A program made the translations under genes and the position numbers. Below, in pieces: positions 53,852 to 63,478 of a DNA stretch of 64,000 bases. The stretch is from Heracleum sosnowskyi (lineage: Eukaryota; Streptophyta; Magnoliopsida; Apiales; Apiaceae): contig CM061239.1 in the NCBI GenBank assembly GCA_030848705.1, positions 90,192,363 to 90,256,362 on the forward strand. Direction: 5' to 3'. The number at the start of each line of letters is the position of its first letter. Position 1 is the stretch's first letter. Below the pieces are notes generated by a model, which worked only from the letters and a program-made list of their open reading frames with translations, did no database searches and was not told the DNA's origin.

Positions 53852-54906
53852 TGTTAATCCCAAATGACCTAACAGAATTGTAGAAGGGGGGGGGGGGGGT
53901 TGAATACAATTCTTGATATTTCTTAATCTTAAGAACAACTTACAAATAAAAACTGAACTTAAAGTAAAAATCACAAGCACATAAATAATTTCAGTTGGAT
54001 TGTTTGATGATCCAACTGAAGTGATTTTTATTGCGGAAATAATCTGTGATACAAAATGTACATAGCTGCTCAGTTACAAGAGTGTAGAGAAGTATGCTCT
54101 CAAAGATAGCTAATACAATCTATTTGTTTTTCTTCTCTTACTTCTATTTTAACTGCTACACTTGGTTATATACATTCACAAGTTTACAATACTATTTTGG
54201 TTACACTAAAGTACACTAGTAATAACCATCAGTAGTTTGCTTTTCATTCCTTTTGTCCAATGGTCCTTGGAGATCCTTGCTTTTGTCTTCACGCTTATTA
54301 TGATCACTCCCAAGAGCCTTATTGGAAATTGGAATGTTTCCTTATTTCCAGTAACCATTTAGATGGCTTCCAATGCACAGTACACTTCCATATCTCCTTT
54401 AGATCTGTTCTGTAAACTGTCACTATCACTTTGTCAACTATTCAAAAAAGTAATAGTGATTCGTTGATGGCATGGAGATGTGTTTCGTTGATAGCTTTAT
54501 TCTTCATTTCGTTGATGGTGTATTCCTCGTTTCGTTGATATAGTAATCTTCATTCGGTTGACAGACTAATCTTCATACCGTTGATAGAGTAATCTTCATA
54601 CCGTTGACATGTCTTCACTTAGGCAAAATTACATGGCATAATATATTTACAATTCACCAACCTATTTTGCCTATCTAGTACTTAGTCAACATGACTCAGA
54701 AAAACCTATCTAATACATACAACAAATTGCATATCAAACTGTGAAGTATTGTACAGTGCCATTGCTACATCACTCATTTCGTTGATGAGCTTCCTGTCAA
54801 CGAAACACTTCAAAGCATGCCATTCCGTTGATAGTTACAAAATGACTTAATACAAAATCTACTAAGTGTTTTTATAATTATCATCAAGAACAACATATTC
54901 CTAACA
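53852..54906 (-). repeat. 3' LTR of copia F
   Basis: Minus strand TGTTAGGAATATG...GGGATTAACA, 1055 bp, TGTTA/TAACA ends. It holds a 14-G run at 53886-53900 (plus), a minus-strand TATATAAC near 54173-54166, and about nine TTTCGTTGA or CCGTTGA words (54460-54610, 54778-54830). Only one LTR is in view, so the ends rest on the PPT, termini and similarity to C. Confidence 0.85.
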
Positions 54907-55387
54907 ATCTCCCCCAATTTATGACTGATAGAATAATAGCCATAAATCAAGAGCCTTGATGATAACAAAAACACTCAGACATATTACACATGATAAAAGT
55001 AGAAATTGCATTGAGCTTAATTGAATTTAATTGAAATGCAAAGTAGAAAATCTTACATAACAAGTGCACAGAGTTGCTCCTCTAGACTGAGCAGATTTTT
55101 CATCTTTGCCTCTATGGTCTTGTTTTCTTCCCTTTTCTTGCATTGTTCTCCTCAATTTAAGCTTGAAGTCTTCTGTAGAAAATCGTCTCTTCTTCATCTT
55201 GATTCCCCAACTTGGATTGCATTAATCTTAGAGTTTCATTGGATGCCTTCTCCAGTTGGTCTTCTATTCTGAAGAATCTTCTACAGTTGTCCTTATCTCT
55301 GAATTCCATCATCCAAAAAGGTTGGAGATGAATTATCTTTCCTGTTTGAGGGACCTTCAATACTCTGGGAAGTGCACCAGGCTTGTT
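54907..55387 (-). other. PPT and 3' tract of copia F
   Basis: The minus strand reads AAATTGGGGGAGAT directly before the LTR (54907-54920). The remainder up to the ORF stop at 55388 shows no further gene. Confidence 0.75.
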
Positions 55388-56431
55388 CTAGCTAGCTTTG
55401 ATTTGGCAAATCTTGGAGACAACCTCAGACTTGGCTGTTTTGGTAAAACCAAAATCTTTCTTCAAACATTTAAACACAGATAGTAGTGTCTGATAGTCTT
55501 CGCCCAGAATTCTGTGTAGAGGCCAAACCTGTTCTCTCCCACCCTTGTAGACAAATACCAATCTCTCTGGTAGTTTGTAAGAAGCTGTTATTCCTCTCAC
55601 TTCAACCAGGTCATCAAGATTGAAATGAATGTCAGACTCCTCCCTGATATCAGCAATGTAGATGAAGTCTTCTGGGTTGGTAGGGGGTTTCTCAGCTTGT
55701 GGTCTCCTTACCAGAAATGGCTTAGCCTTGGTAGCCCTTTGCTTAGATTTCTTCTTTGGATCCATTTCAAAGAGGAATTTTGGAAAGTTGGCCTCATCAA
55801 ACTCAATTGGCTCTCCCTTTGGCTCAATTGGCTGATCATGAAAATTGACAGGATGATTAGGATCACAGGCTAACTTTACCTCTGAAACTGGATCAGGAAT
55901 TGTTGGAGGTGCAATTGGTACAGAAGAGTCTGATGCAATGCTCTGAGAGTCATCATTCTCAAAGGCTATGTTTCTCCTAACTCTTGCCTTTGGTTGCCTT
56001 GTGCTCTTCTTTGCACTCCTTTCTTCTCTTGCTTTTTCTTCTAGCTGTATTTCTTCTTCATCAAGAGATTGAGCAACTGCAAGGGCTTGCATTGCTGCTC
56101 TTTCTGACTCTTCAGCTTTAGCTTCAGCAAAGTTTGGGTGACCAGCCCAAACACAGATTTCTTGTCCATTCCTGTAGACAATTGCCCTTTGCTTCCTTAT
56201 CTCACAATCATTGCTTTCCTTGCTTTTTGTGATAAGTAGACCAAGAAGCTTGAGCTCATCTGGATAAGGTGCAGGATAGAAAATTCTTGCTATATTTTTG
56301 CCCTTTGGTTTAGCAGGGGACTTGGGAGATAAGCTTCTTTGGAGTGTAGCTTGTTCCACATCCCTAATGCATGAAGTTTGTCCTTTTTCCTTCCTTGGAC
56401 CTTGAGTGACTCCATGTAGAAGGGGCTCTAC
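55388..56431 (-). CDS. copia F post-pol ORF, part after the TAG
   Basis: Same frame as the part upstream, separated by one TAG (56432-56434). Open about 347 codons, first in-frame NTG near 56359. It holds IFYPAPYPDELKLLG, then QRAIVYRNGQEICVWAGHP, a basic/acidic helical stretch (QLEEKAREERSAKK), and a C-terminal globular-looking region with LVFVYKGGREQVWPLHRIL. No known domain identified. Placement after a TAG mirrors element C. Role unknown. Confidence 0.65.
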   Translation of the reverse strand, partial: VEPLLHGVTQGPRKEKGQTSCIRDVEQATLQRSLSPKSPAKPKGKNIARIFYPAPYPDELKLLGLLITKSKESNDCEIRKQRAIVYRNGQEICVWAGHPNFAEAKAEESERAAMQALAVAQSLDEEEIQLEEKAREERSAKKSTRQPKARVRRNIAFENDDSQSIASDSSVPIAPPTIPDPVSEVKLACDPNHPVNFHDQPIEPKGEPIEFDEANFPKFLFEMDPKKKSKQRATKAKPFLVRRPQAEKPPTNPEDFIYIADIREESDIHFNLDDLVEVRGITASYKLPERLVFVYKGGREQVWPLHRILGEDYQTLLSVFKCLKKDFGFTKTAKSEVVSKICQIKAS

Positions 56432-58204
56432 CTAATAGAAAGAATTGGTATGTGGCTCCCATTCCGTTGACACTAGAACCATGGCATTCGTTGATGGTTG
56501 ATCCGTTGATGGATTTGAGTCCTTTGTAGTTCCAGCAATTTTCTTGACCCTTGCTTCTATGTTGGACCAATGGTCTTTAATTTGTTCTGCAAGTCTCATC
56601 CTCATAGAAGCTTCCTGTATTAGGTCAATACCATCCTTTTGGTTCTTTCCAAGCTCCCCCATTGCTAGTGGCTCATTTGGTAAGGAAATGGCTAGGACCA
56701 TAACCTTTGTGATTTGAATGTCTAGCTCCTTAGATTTCTCCCCCTTTTTGTTATCATCAACAGAGATGACTGGGAGTCCTTGAGCTGTCACTAGTTGGGC
56801 CAATAGTTGTGTTTGCTTCTCCTGTTCCTTTTGCATCTGAGATAAAGTAGCTTCCACCTTGTCCACTCTAGAAGAGAGAGTCTTCAAGGAGGTAGCCACT
56901 TCAGGTTCCTTAGAGAAAAACCTGGTCATCTTGGACACAGTGAGAAGAGGAAGCTTTTCATCTAGCCTCTTGTTATTAGCATCCTTGAGGTTGCTAATGG
57001 AATCCTTGATTTCTGTAGCTTCAATCCTTGTCTGTAGCATCTGTAGCCTTTGGATTTCCAGAGAATCCATGATGGCCTTGTAGAATTTCTTGTCCCTTGC
57101 ATTTGCAGACTCATGAGCTAGATATGCCTCATTGTACTGCCTTGAGATAGCAGCATCTAGAGTGAATCTTCCATGCATATCCTGAGAAAGCCAGTCTGGT
57201 CTAGGAGGCACCACAGAAGTCCCAGTCTGTGAAGTAGTGGCCACCTGTAGATTGTCACCATAGCTGTCCTCATCATCAGAAAAGTCAAAGTCTCCACTTG
57301 CTGCAGCTCCTGGAGGTAGATTGGTCAAGGCATCCTTTGCTCTTTGCATTGATGCAGTTGTATGAATTAGGTTTAGTGACCTTTCTGCCTCCACATTGCC
57401 CTGCTGAGCCATAATTTGATAGGCTGGCACAGGATGAGTAAAGGTCTCAGGATCCAGGGAAATACTATCCAGAGTTTGTTGATAATGCTCTTGGAAAGTA
57501 GGTTCCCTTTCTCCCTCACTGACCTCCATTAACTCACTTGCAATGGCTGCTTCATCCCTTATTGCTCCTGTAGTCCCTTCTCTCTCTCCTCTATTTTCTT
57601 GCATCATGGGCTCCCCATGGCTCACACCTCTCACACCCTCACCTTCACCTACTAAGGTGGAACCCTCAGCCTCTCCTTTTGCCTGACTGGAAGAAATAGT
57701 CAGCCTCTCACTCTCAACCGCTCCTTTTGCCTGGCTGCAAGCTAGCCTCTCAGTTTCACTCCCTCTCAATCCTAGAAGTGTCTCAACTACCACTAGATCA
57801 TCTGCACTAGTTGTGGAAACAACTTGATTTTCAATTAAAGGTGCAGAATGAACTATCAACGGTATGGTAGTTTGAACTGTCAACAGTATGGATACCGTTG
57901 ATGGAGAAACACTTGTCAACGAAAGAGACTGTTTCGTTGATGAAGTCAAGAAAGCACTTTGAGAAAGTGAAATTACAGTAGAATCTGTGGTGATTGATTT
58001 AAGAGATTGTTCCACAGATCCTCTTGTAACTTCAGAAAAGGATGATTGGTGGCCCAACAAATCACTTAACAAGTGATGGTCACCAATGTCAGAGTGGGGC
58101 TTCTCCAAGAAAAGAGTTGGAGAATCAGGGATAGATGAATGGATCATATCCACATCTAATGATTGAGTTGGTGAATTTTGAGGAGTTGGTTCAAGATTTA
58201 TATT
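56432..58204 (-). CDS. copia F post-pol ORF, middle part
   Basis: In frame with both neighbours. It is separated from the N-terminal part by one TGA (58205-58207) and ends at TAG. Ser/Thr-rich start, Glu/Gly-rich region, then a probable coiled coil near 56830-56960 (LKTLSSRVDKVEATLSQMQK). The F word is embedded twice as clusters: 57850-57960, read as STK, SLT, PST, PLI, and 56455-56520, read as PST and VST. The layout (disordered, then coiled coil) matches the C ORF. The TGA is likely damage because C has no stop there. Confidence 0.7.
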   Translation of the reverse strand, partial: NINLEPTPQNSPTQSLDVDMIHSSIPDSPTLFLEKPHSDIGDHHLLSDLLGHQSSFSEVTRGSVEQSLKSITTDSTVISLSQSAFLTSSTKQSLSLTSVSPSTVSILLTVQTTIPLIVHSAPLIENQVVSTTSADDLVVVETLLGLRGSETERLACSQAKGAVESERLTISSSQAKGEAEGSTLVGEGEGVRGVSHGEPMMQENRGEREGTTGAIRDEAAIASELMEVSEGEREPTFQEHYQQTLDSISLDPETFTHPVPAYQIMAQQGNVEAERSLNLIHTTASMQRAKDALTNLPPGAAASGDFDFSDDEDSYGDNLQVATTSQTGTSVVPPRPDWLSQDMHGRFTLDAAISRQYNEAYLAHESANARDKKFYKAIMDSLEIQRLQMLQTRIEATEIKDSISNLKDANNKRLDEKLPLLTVSKMTRFFSKEPEVATSLKTLSSRVDKVEATLSQMQKEQEKQTQLLAQLVTAQGLPVISVDDNKKGEKSKELDIQITKVMVLAISLPNEPLAMGELGKNQKDGIDLIQEASMRMRLAEQIKDHWSNIEARVKKIAGTTKDSNPSTDQPSTNAMVLVSTEWEPHTNSFY

Positions 58205-59566
58205 TCAAGAATGGGACTGTAACCCCAGAGTAATGATAGGGGTTACATCAAACTGAATTTGAGAAACTGGAAGTGTTGCTTCCAGTGTGTGTGCACCCTG
58301 TGAAACCTGGGATTTTTGCTTCACTCTCCTTTGGTATTGGGAAATAGTAGACTGTGGGCTTGAAGTGTCCCTTACCCTCTTGGAGTGTGCTCTTGGAGGA
58401 GAGCTTGTTTCAATAATTACATCCTTTTGGGAGGATGCAATTAGACTTGTGCTTAAATCCATATTACTCATTGTGCATTGTTGGGAAGACACAATGGGGC
58501 TTGGCTGGATCTCACTCATCTTTCCTTCCTTATCCTTAGGGTTTCTTTTATGTTCACCCCTTCCCTCACCTCTCACAGCACCTACAACACTCCCCTTAGG
58601 TTGTGTAGTGGATTTTACAACAGGTGCCTTTTGGGAAGCACCTGAGGTTGGCTTGGAGGATTTCTTTGATTTTGGTTTTGTTGCTGGGGTAGGAGCCTGT
58701 TGGGTCACAACTACAGACTCCACAGCAACAGGACTGGGTGATACAGTTGAAGTAACAACTATACTAGAAGGGATAGCAGTAGTTACCTCAATTATTGGCA
58801 GATACACCACTGGAACATCACCATTGTGGTTCAGCCTCAGTATGTCTGTCAATACTCTCTTTTCTTGCACAAAGCAATCAAACCTAGACACAGGGTTAGA
58901 GATAACCAATGGTGCTGGACTAACATGGTTAGCCAACATCATCAGAAATCTAGCATAATAGATATTTTTCTTCCTATTTGCCTTATCACCCAACTTAGCA
59001 CCAATTTCATACATAAGTTGGGTGCTAAAGTTGTAATATCTATCAGTTAGGAGCATGGTAAATAGAATCAACATGGAATTAGTTAATGCATCAAAATTAC
59101 TAATTTTACCAGAAAAGACTTTAATGAATGCATCAGCTAAATAACTGTATTCCCTAACCAAACCTCTCCTAATTATCTTACCCAAATTATCAGTAGGCAA
59201 TGAGTAGTTTATGGAATTTAGCATGTTAACCATTTCAGTGAATGTGGGCAAAGCAGAGCAATTATTTTCAGGAAGGTGTAAGCATGCTTGCAACACATCA
59301 GAATTAACTATATACTCATTACCTTGGATGGTGAATTGCAGAGTGCAATTTGTCCCACTGTACTCACATGAGGTCCACATTTCTTCGATTATCTCATTGT
59401 AGAGTGGTGTAGAGTGAAACATTGTGTAGCTCAACTTGCAATTCTTCATGAAGTCCATCATTTTGAAAAACAAACTGTTCGGGCTTTCTTTGACAACAAA
59501 GGGGATGGAGTTGTTTTTCTCATAGATAAACCCTCCAGCAGACATGAGCTTGACTATGGGTGCCAT
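58205..59566 (-). CDS. copia F post-pol ORF, N-terminal part
   Basis: 453 residues from an ATG, 540 bp after pol. A globular-looking region of ~250 residues holds LQFTIQGNEYIVNSDVLQAC, LHLPENN and KKNIYYARFLMMLANHV, matching the pattern in the C ORF. A Thr/Ser/Pro/Lys-rich region follows (TPATKPKSKKSSKPTSGASQ). Family common downstream of pol in plant copia elements, sometimes mislabelled in databases; true role unknown. No signal peptide or membrane helix is clear. Confidence 0.75.
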   Translation of the reverse strand: MAPIVKLMSAGGFIYEKNNSIPFVVKESPNSLFFKMMDFMKNCKLSYTMFHSTPLYNEIIEEMWTSCEYSGTNCTLQFTIQGNEYIVNSDVLQACLHLPENNCSALPTFTEMVNMLNSINYSLPTDNLGKIIRRGLVREYSYLADAFIKVFSGKISNFDALTNSMLILFTMLLTDRYYNFSTQLMYEIGAKLGDKANRKKNIYYARFLMMLANHVSPAPLVISNPVSRFDCFVQEKRVLTDILRLNHNGDVPVVYLPIIEVTTAIPSSIVVTSTVSPSPVAVESVVVTQQAPTPATKPKSKKSSKPTSGASQKAPVVKSTTQPKGSVVGAVRGEGRGEHKRNPKDKEGKMSEIQPSPIVSSQQCTMSNMDLSTSLIASSQKDVIIETSSPPRAHSKRVRDTSSPQSTISQYQRRVKQKSQVSQGAHTLEATLPVSQIQFDVTPIITLGLQSHS

Positions 59567-60106
59567 TGTTGAGTGAGAAAAAGCTTCGAACTGAATTGCT
59601 TGTTAGAGAGAAAAAGAGAGAAAAGCCTTTGGAATTTTTGAGAACATGTAAAAAAGAAATTAAGGAAAATAGAATTTCTTAAATACTCCCCCAAAAATTC
59701 TCAGAAAATGAGTCCAATAATAAATGTAAATTACTGGATTGGCATAAAAATATAACCGTTACTCTTAAAGTATTACCATGATTTATACTTACAGGGGTGT
59801 ATGCATAGATCGTGGTAAAAGACGTGTCAAATCTCAACGGTTCAGATTAAAAGCGCTATATCAACGAATCAGAATTGGGCGTTTAAGGTCCCGTCTATTT
59901 CGTTGATAAAGCTGTGTTTCGTTGATATAAAAGAGCTATCAACGAAACACCCAGAAAAATGCTAAGACTGTCAACGAAATGGTGCGTTTCGTTGACATAG
60001 TAATTTTGACTTAGACAAAATTTCACTTTTTCCTGAGAGAATTAATTCACAGAAAAACATAGCAAATTTCTGGCTACATTTTAACTTGCAAATATCTCAA
60101 AAATAA
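59567..60106 (-). other. Spacer between pol and post-pol ORF of copia F
   Basis: Non-coding. At 59868-60000 it holds six or seven F words, including an inverted pair with 14-bp arms (about 59914-59950) and one with 10-bp arms around 7 bp (59971-59997). Confidence 0.85.
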
Positions 60107-63100
60107 TTAAGAGAAATTTAGCATACCTAGCTCACTTACTAATCTTGAGAATGTTGATTCATCAAGTGGCTTGGTAAAGATGTCTGCAAGTTGTTGTTCA
60201 CTTGGAACAAAATGTAACTCCACAGTACCATTCATAACATGTTCTCTAATGAAATGGTACTTGATGTCAATGTGCTTGGTACTTGAATGCTGCACTGGAT
60301 TCTCAGTAATGGCAATGACACTAGTGTTGTCACAGAAAATAAGGATTTTCTCAACTCTTAATCCATAATCAAGTAGTTGATTTTTCATCCATAAAATTTG
60401 TGCACAACAACTTCCAGCTGCAATATACTCAGCCTTGGCTGTGGAGGTGGAAACTGAGTTTTGTTTCTTGCTGAACCATGACACAAGCTTGTTTCCTAAG
60501 AATTGACAGGTGCCAGTTGTGCTTTTCCTGTCAATTTTGCATCCTACATAATCTGCATCTGAATAACCAATTAGTTCAAAACCAGATTCTCTAGGATACC
60601 AAATGCCAAGATTTGGTGTTCCTTTGAGATATCTAAAAATCCTTTTAATAGCAACTAAATGGGATTCCCTAGGATCAGCCTGAAATCTAGCACATAAACA
60701 TGTAGCAAACATAATATCAGGTCTACTAGCTGTTAAATACAAAAGTGAGCCTACCATGCCTCTGTAACTTGAGATGTCCACAGATTTGTCCTTAGTATTC
60801 AACTCAAGTTTGGTGGCAGTAGGCATGGGAGTTTTGGCAGGAGAGCATTCCATTAAGTTAAACTTCTTTAATAAATCATGAATATATTTTGTTTGACTAA
60901 TGAAAATGCCTTCATTAACTTGCTTCACTTGAAGACCAAGAAAGTAAGTTAATTCTCCCATCATGATCATTTCATATTTACTTTGCATAAGCTTGGCAAA
61001 CTTTTGACAAAGTTTCACATCTGTAGACCCAAAGATTATGTCATCTACATAAATTTGAACAAGTATAGTAGAGCCATTCACAACCCTGTGAAAAAGAGTT
61101 TTATCTACAGTACCTCTAGTGAAGTGATTCTCAAGGAGGAACTGTGAAAGTGTGTCATACCAGGCTCTAGGTGCTTGTTTCAAACCATAGAGTGCTTTGA
61201 GGAGGAAGTATACATATTCTGGAAAATCATCATCTTCAAAACCAGGAGGTTGACTTACATACACCTCCTCTTCCAATTCCCCATTCAGAAAAGCACTCTT
61301 CACATCCATTTGATAGACTTTGAAATTGGCATGGGCTGCATAGGCTAGGAAAATCCTTATTGCTTCTAGTCTAGCAACAGGAGCAAAGGTTTCATCAAAA
61401 TCAATTCCTTCTTCCTGTGAATAGCCTTTTGCAACCAATCTAGCTTTGTTCCTTGTGACTATGCCATTTTCATCCATCCTGTTTCTGAACACCCATTTTG
61501 TGCCTATGACACTCCTGTCCTTAGGCTTGGGCACCAGCTTCCAAACATTGTTCCTCTCAAATTGGTTTAGCTCCTCTTGCATAGCTAAAACCCAATCTGG
61601 ATCTAGAAGTGCATCCTCAACTTTCTTTGGCTCATCTTGAGACAGAAAGCTGCTATATAGACATTCTTCTTGAGTTGCTCTTCTAGTTTGGACTTTTGAA
61701 GTAACATCACCTATAATAAGTTCAAAGGGATGATCTTTAGTCCATTTCCTTGAGGGAGGTAGATTTGCTCTTGAAGAGGTAGCTTCATGATCATGATTGC
61801 CTTGATTGGATATTTGTCCTTGAGAAACTCCCCCTGAGTTTGTTGTCCCTAAATGATCACTTCTAGAAGCATTTCTATGACTGTCAACGGTATGACCATT
61901 TTGGCTGTCAACGAAACGCTCATTTTGACTGTCAACGAATCCACCATCATGACTGTCAACGAAATGACCATTTGGTCTGCTAGCAGCTATTCTTTTCAAC
62001 CTTAATGCAGCAATTTCATCTTCACTGCTGCTTTCATCTGTGCTAGATACAACAACTTTAGGCTGTTTCTCAGTAGCCTTAACATGATTCACTTGATCTC
62101 CTTCCTCATTCTCAAAAGAAAGACTTTCATGGAAACCTTCATCACAGAGACCTTGAATTTTGAGATCATCAAAAACAACATGTACAGATTCCATAACAAT
62201 GTTGGTTCTGAGATTATAGACACTGTAAGCTTTCCCTGCTGCATATCCCACAAATATTGCTTCATCTGCCTTTGCTTCAAATTTCCCCAAATGCTCAGCT
62301 TGATTTCTCAGAACAAAGCACTTGCATCCAAGGACATGAAGAAAATCCAATAGTGGCTTCTTTCTTTTGAGTAGTTGATAAGGGGTCATACCTTTGGCAT
62401 GATTAATCAAAGAAATATTTTGAGTGAAGCAGGCTGTGTTAACTGCCTCAGCCCAAAAATAAGTTGGTAACTTTGATTCATCTAGCATTGTCCTTGCAGC
62501 TTCAATAAGTGTTCTGTTTTTCCTTTCAACTACACCATTTTGCTGTGGTGTCCTTGCTGCTGAAAACTCATGCAAAATACCATTTTCTTCACAGAACACC
62601 TTCATGCTTGAATTCTTGAATTCTGTCCCATTGTCACTCCTAATCCTTATTACTTTCAAGTCAGGATGATTGTTTACCATCTTGATGTGATTGATAATGA
62701 TTTCACTTGCCTCATCTTTGGAGTGCAAAAAGAAGGTCCATGTAAATCTAGAAAAATCATCAACAATCACAAGACAATATTTCTTCTTTGAAATAGACAT
62801 GACATTCACAGGACCAAATAGATCCATATGAAGCAACTCAAGCTGATGGACAATTGATGACTCTGTCTTGCTTTTGAATGATGCCTTCTTTTGTTTCCCT
62901 TTTTGACAGGCATCACACAAACCATCCTTGGAAAACTCCACTTGTGGAATTCCTCTAGCAAGATCTTTCCTCACCAAATCATTCATAACTTTGAAATTCA
63001 GATGAGACAGTTTCTTGTGCCATAGCCAACTTTCATCCTTGCTTGCCTTGCTGAAAAGACAAGTGATGGTGTCTGGACTTGTGCTACTAAAGTCAGCAAT

Positions 63101-63478
63101 GTACACATTCCCTCTTCTGAATCCAGTCATTACCACATTGTTGTTTCCTCCTTTAGAAACAACACAGGCTTCTTTAGAAAAAGTAACTAAAAATCCTTTG
63201 TCACAAAGTTGGCTGATACTAAGCAAATTGTGCTTAAGACCATCCACCAATGCAACCTCATCTATGATGACATTCTCTTTTGAAATCAAGCCATATCCCT
63301 TAGTGTAGCCTTTGCTGTCATCTCCAAAAGCAATACAAGGGCCAGCTCTTTCCTGAAACTCTGTGAGCAGGGTAGAATCACCAGTCATGTGTCTTGAACA
63401 ACCACTATCCAAGTACCAAAGATTCCTTTTGTCTCCCTGCACACAATAAAACCAAATCAAGTTGATTTTGGTACCCAA
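60107..63478 (-). CDS. pol: copia F pol polyprotein (PR-IN-RT-RNaseH)
   Basis: Open 1123 residues; the true coding start is probably the CAG-GGA junction at 63439-63437, not the TTG at 63478. Protease WYLDSGCSRHMTG. Zinc region WHKKLSHLN to CDACQKG. Integrase core HMDLFGPV, RSDNGTEF, GVVERKNRT. The linker at about 503-536 has four near-tandem FVDS/TVDS units (HFVDSHDG, GFVDSQNE, RFVDSQNG, HTVDSHRN), each encoded by the F word. RT has QMDVKSAFLNG and YVDDIIFGS (about 810), RNase H has YSDADYVGC, and the end is ADIFTKPLDES. One oddity: STAKAEY where the other copies read STAEAEY, a Glu-to-Lys change at a conserved RNase H acidic position, which may abolish RNase H activity. Confidence 0.94.
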   Translation of the reverse strand: MGTKINLIWFYCVQGDKRNLWYLDSGCSRHMTGDSTLLTEFQERAGPCIAFGDDSKGYTKGYGLISKENVIIDEVALVDGLKHNLLSISQLCDKGFLVTFSKEACVVSKGGNNNVVMTGFRRGNVYIADFSSTSPDTITCLFSKASKDESWLWHKKLSHLNFKVMNDLVRKDLARGIPQVEFSKDGLCDACQKGKQKKASFKSKTESSIVHQLELLHMDLFGPVNVMSISKKKYCLVIVDDFSRFTWTFFLHSKDEASEIIINHIKMVNNHPDLKVIRIRSDNGTEFKNSSMKVFCEENGILHEFSAARTPQQNGVVERKNRTLIEAARTMLDESKLPTYFWAEAVNTACFTQNISLINHAKGMTPYQLLKRKKPLLDFLHVLGCKCFVLRNQAEHLGKFEAKADEAIFVGYAAGKAYSVYNLRTNIVMESVHVVFDDLKIQGLCDEGFHESLSFENEEGDQVNHVKATEKQPKVVVSSTDESSSEDEIAALRLKRIAASRPNGHFVDSHDGGFVDSQNERFVDSQNGHTVDSHRNASRSDHLGTTNSGGVSQGQISNQGNHDHEATSSRANLPPSRKWTKDHPFELIIGDVTSKVQTRRATQEECLYSSFLSQDEPKKVEDALLDPDWVLAMQEELNQFERNNVWKLVPKPKDRSVIGTKWVFRNRMDENGIVTRNKARLVAKGYSQEEGIDFDETFAPVARLEAIRIFLAYAAHANFKVYQMDVKSAFLNGELEEEVYVSQPPGFEDDDFPEYVYFLLKALYGLKQAPRAWYDTLSQFLLENHFTRGTVDKTLFHRVVNGSTILVQIYVDDIIFGSTDVKLCQKFAKLMQSKYEMIMMGELTYFLGLQVKQVNEGIFISQTKYIHDLLKKFNLMECSPAKTPMPTATKLELNTKDKSVDISSYRGMVGSLLYLTASRPDIMFATCLCARFQADPRESHLVAIKRIFRYLKGTPNLGIWYPRESGFELIGYSDADYVGCKIDRKSTTGTCQFLGNKLVSWFSKKQNSVSTSTAKAEYIAAGSCCAQILWMKNQLLDYGLRVEKILIFCDNTSVIAITENPVQHSSTKHIDIKYHFIREHVMNGTVELHFVPSEQQLADIFTKPLDESTFSRLVSELGMLNFS

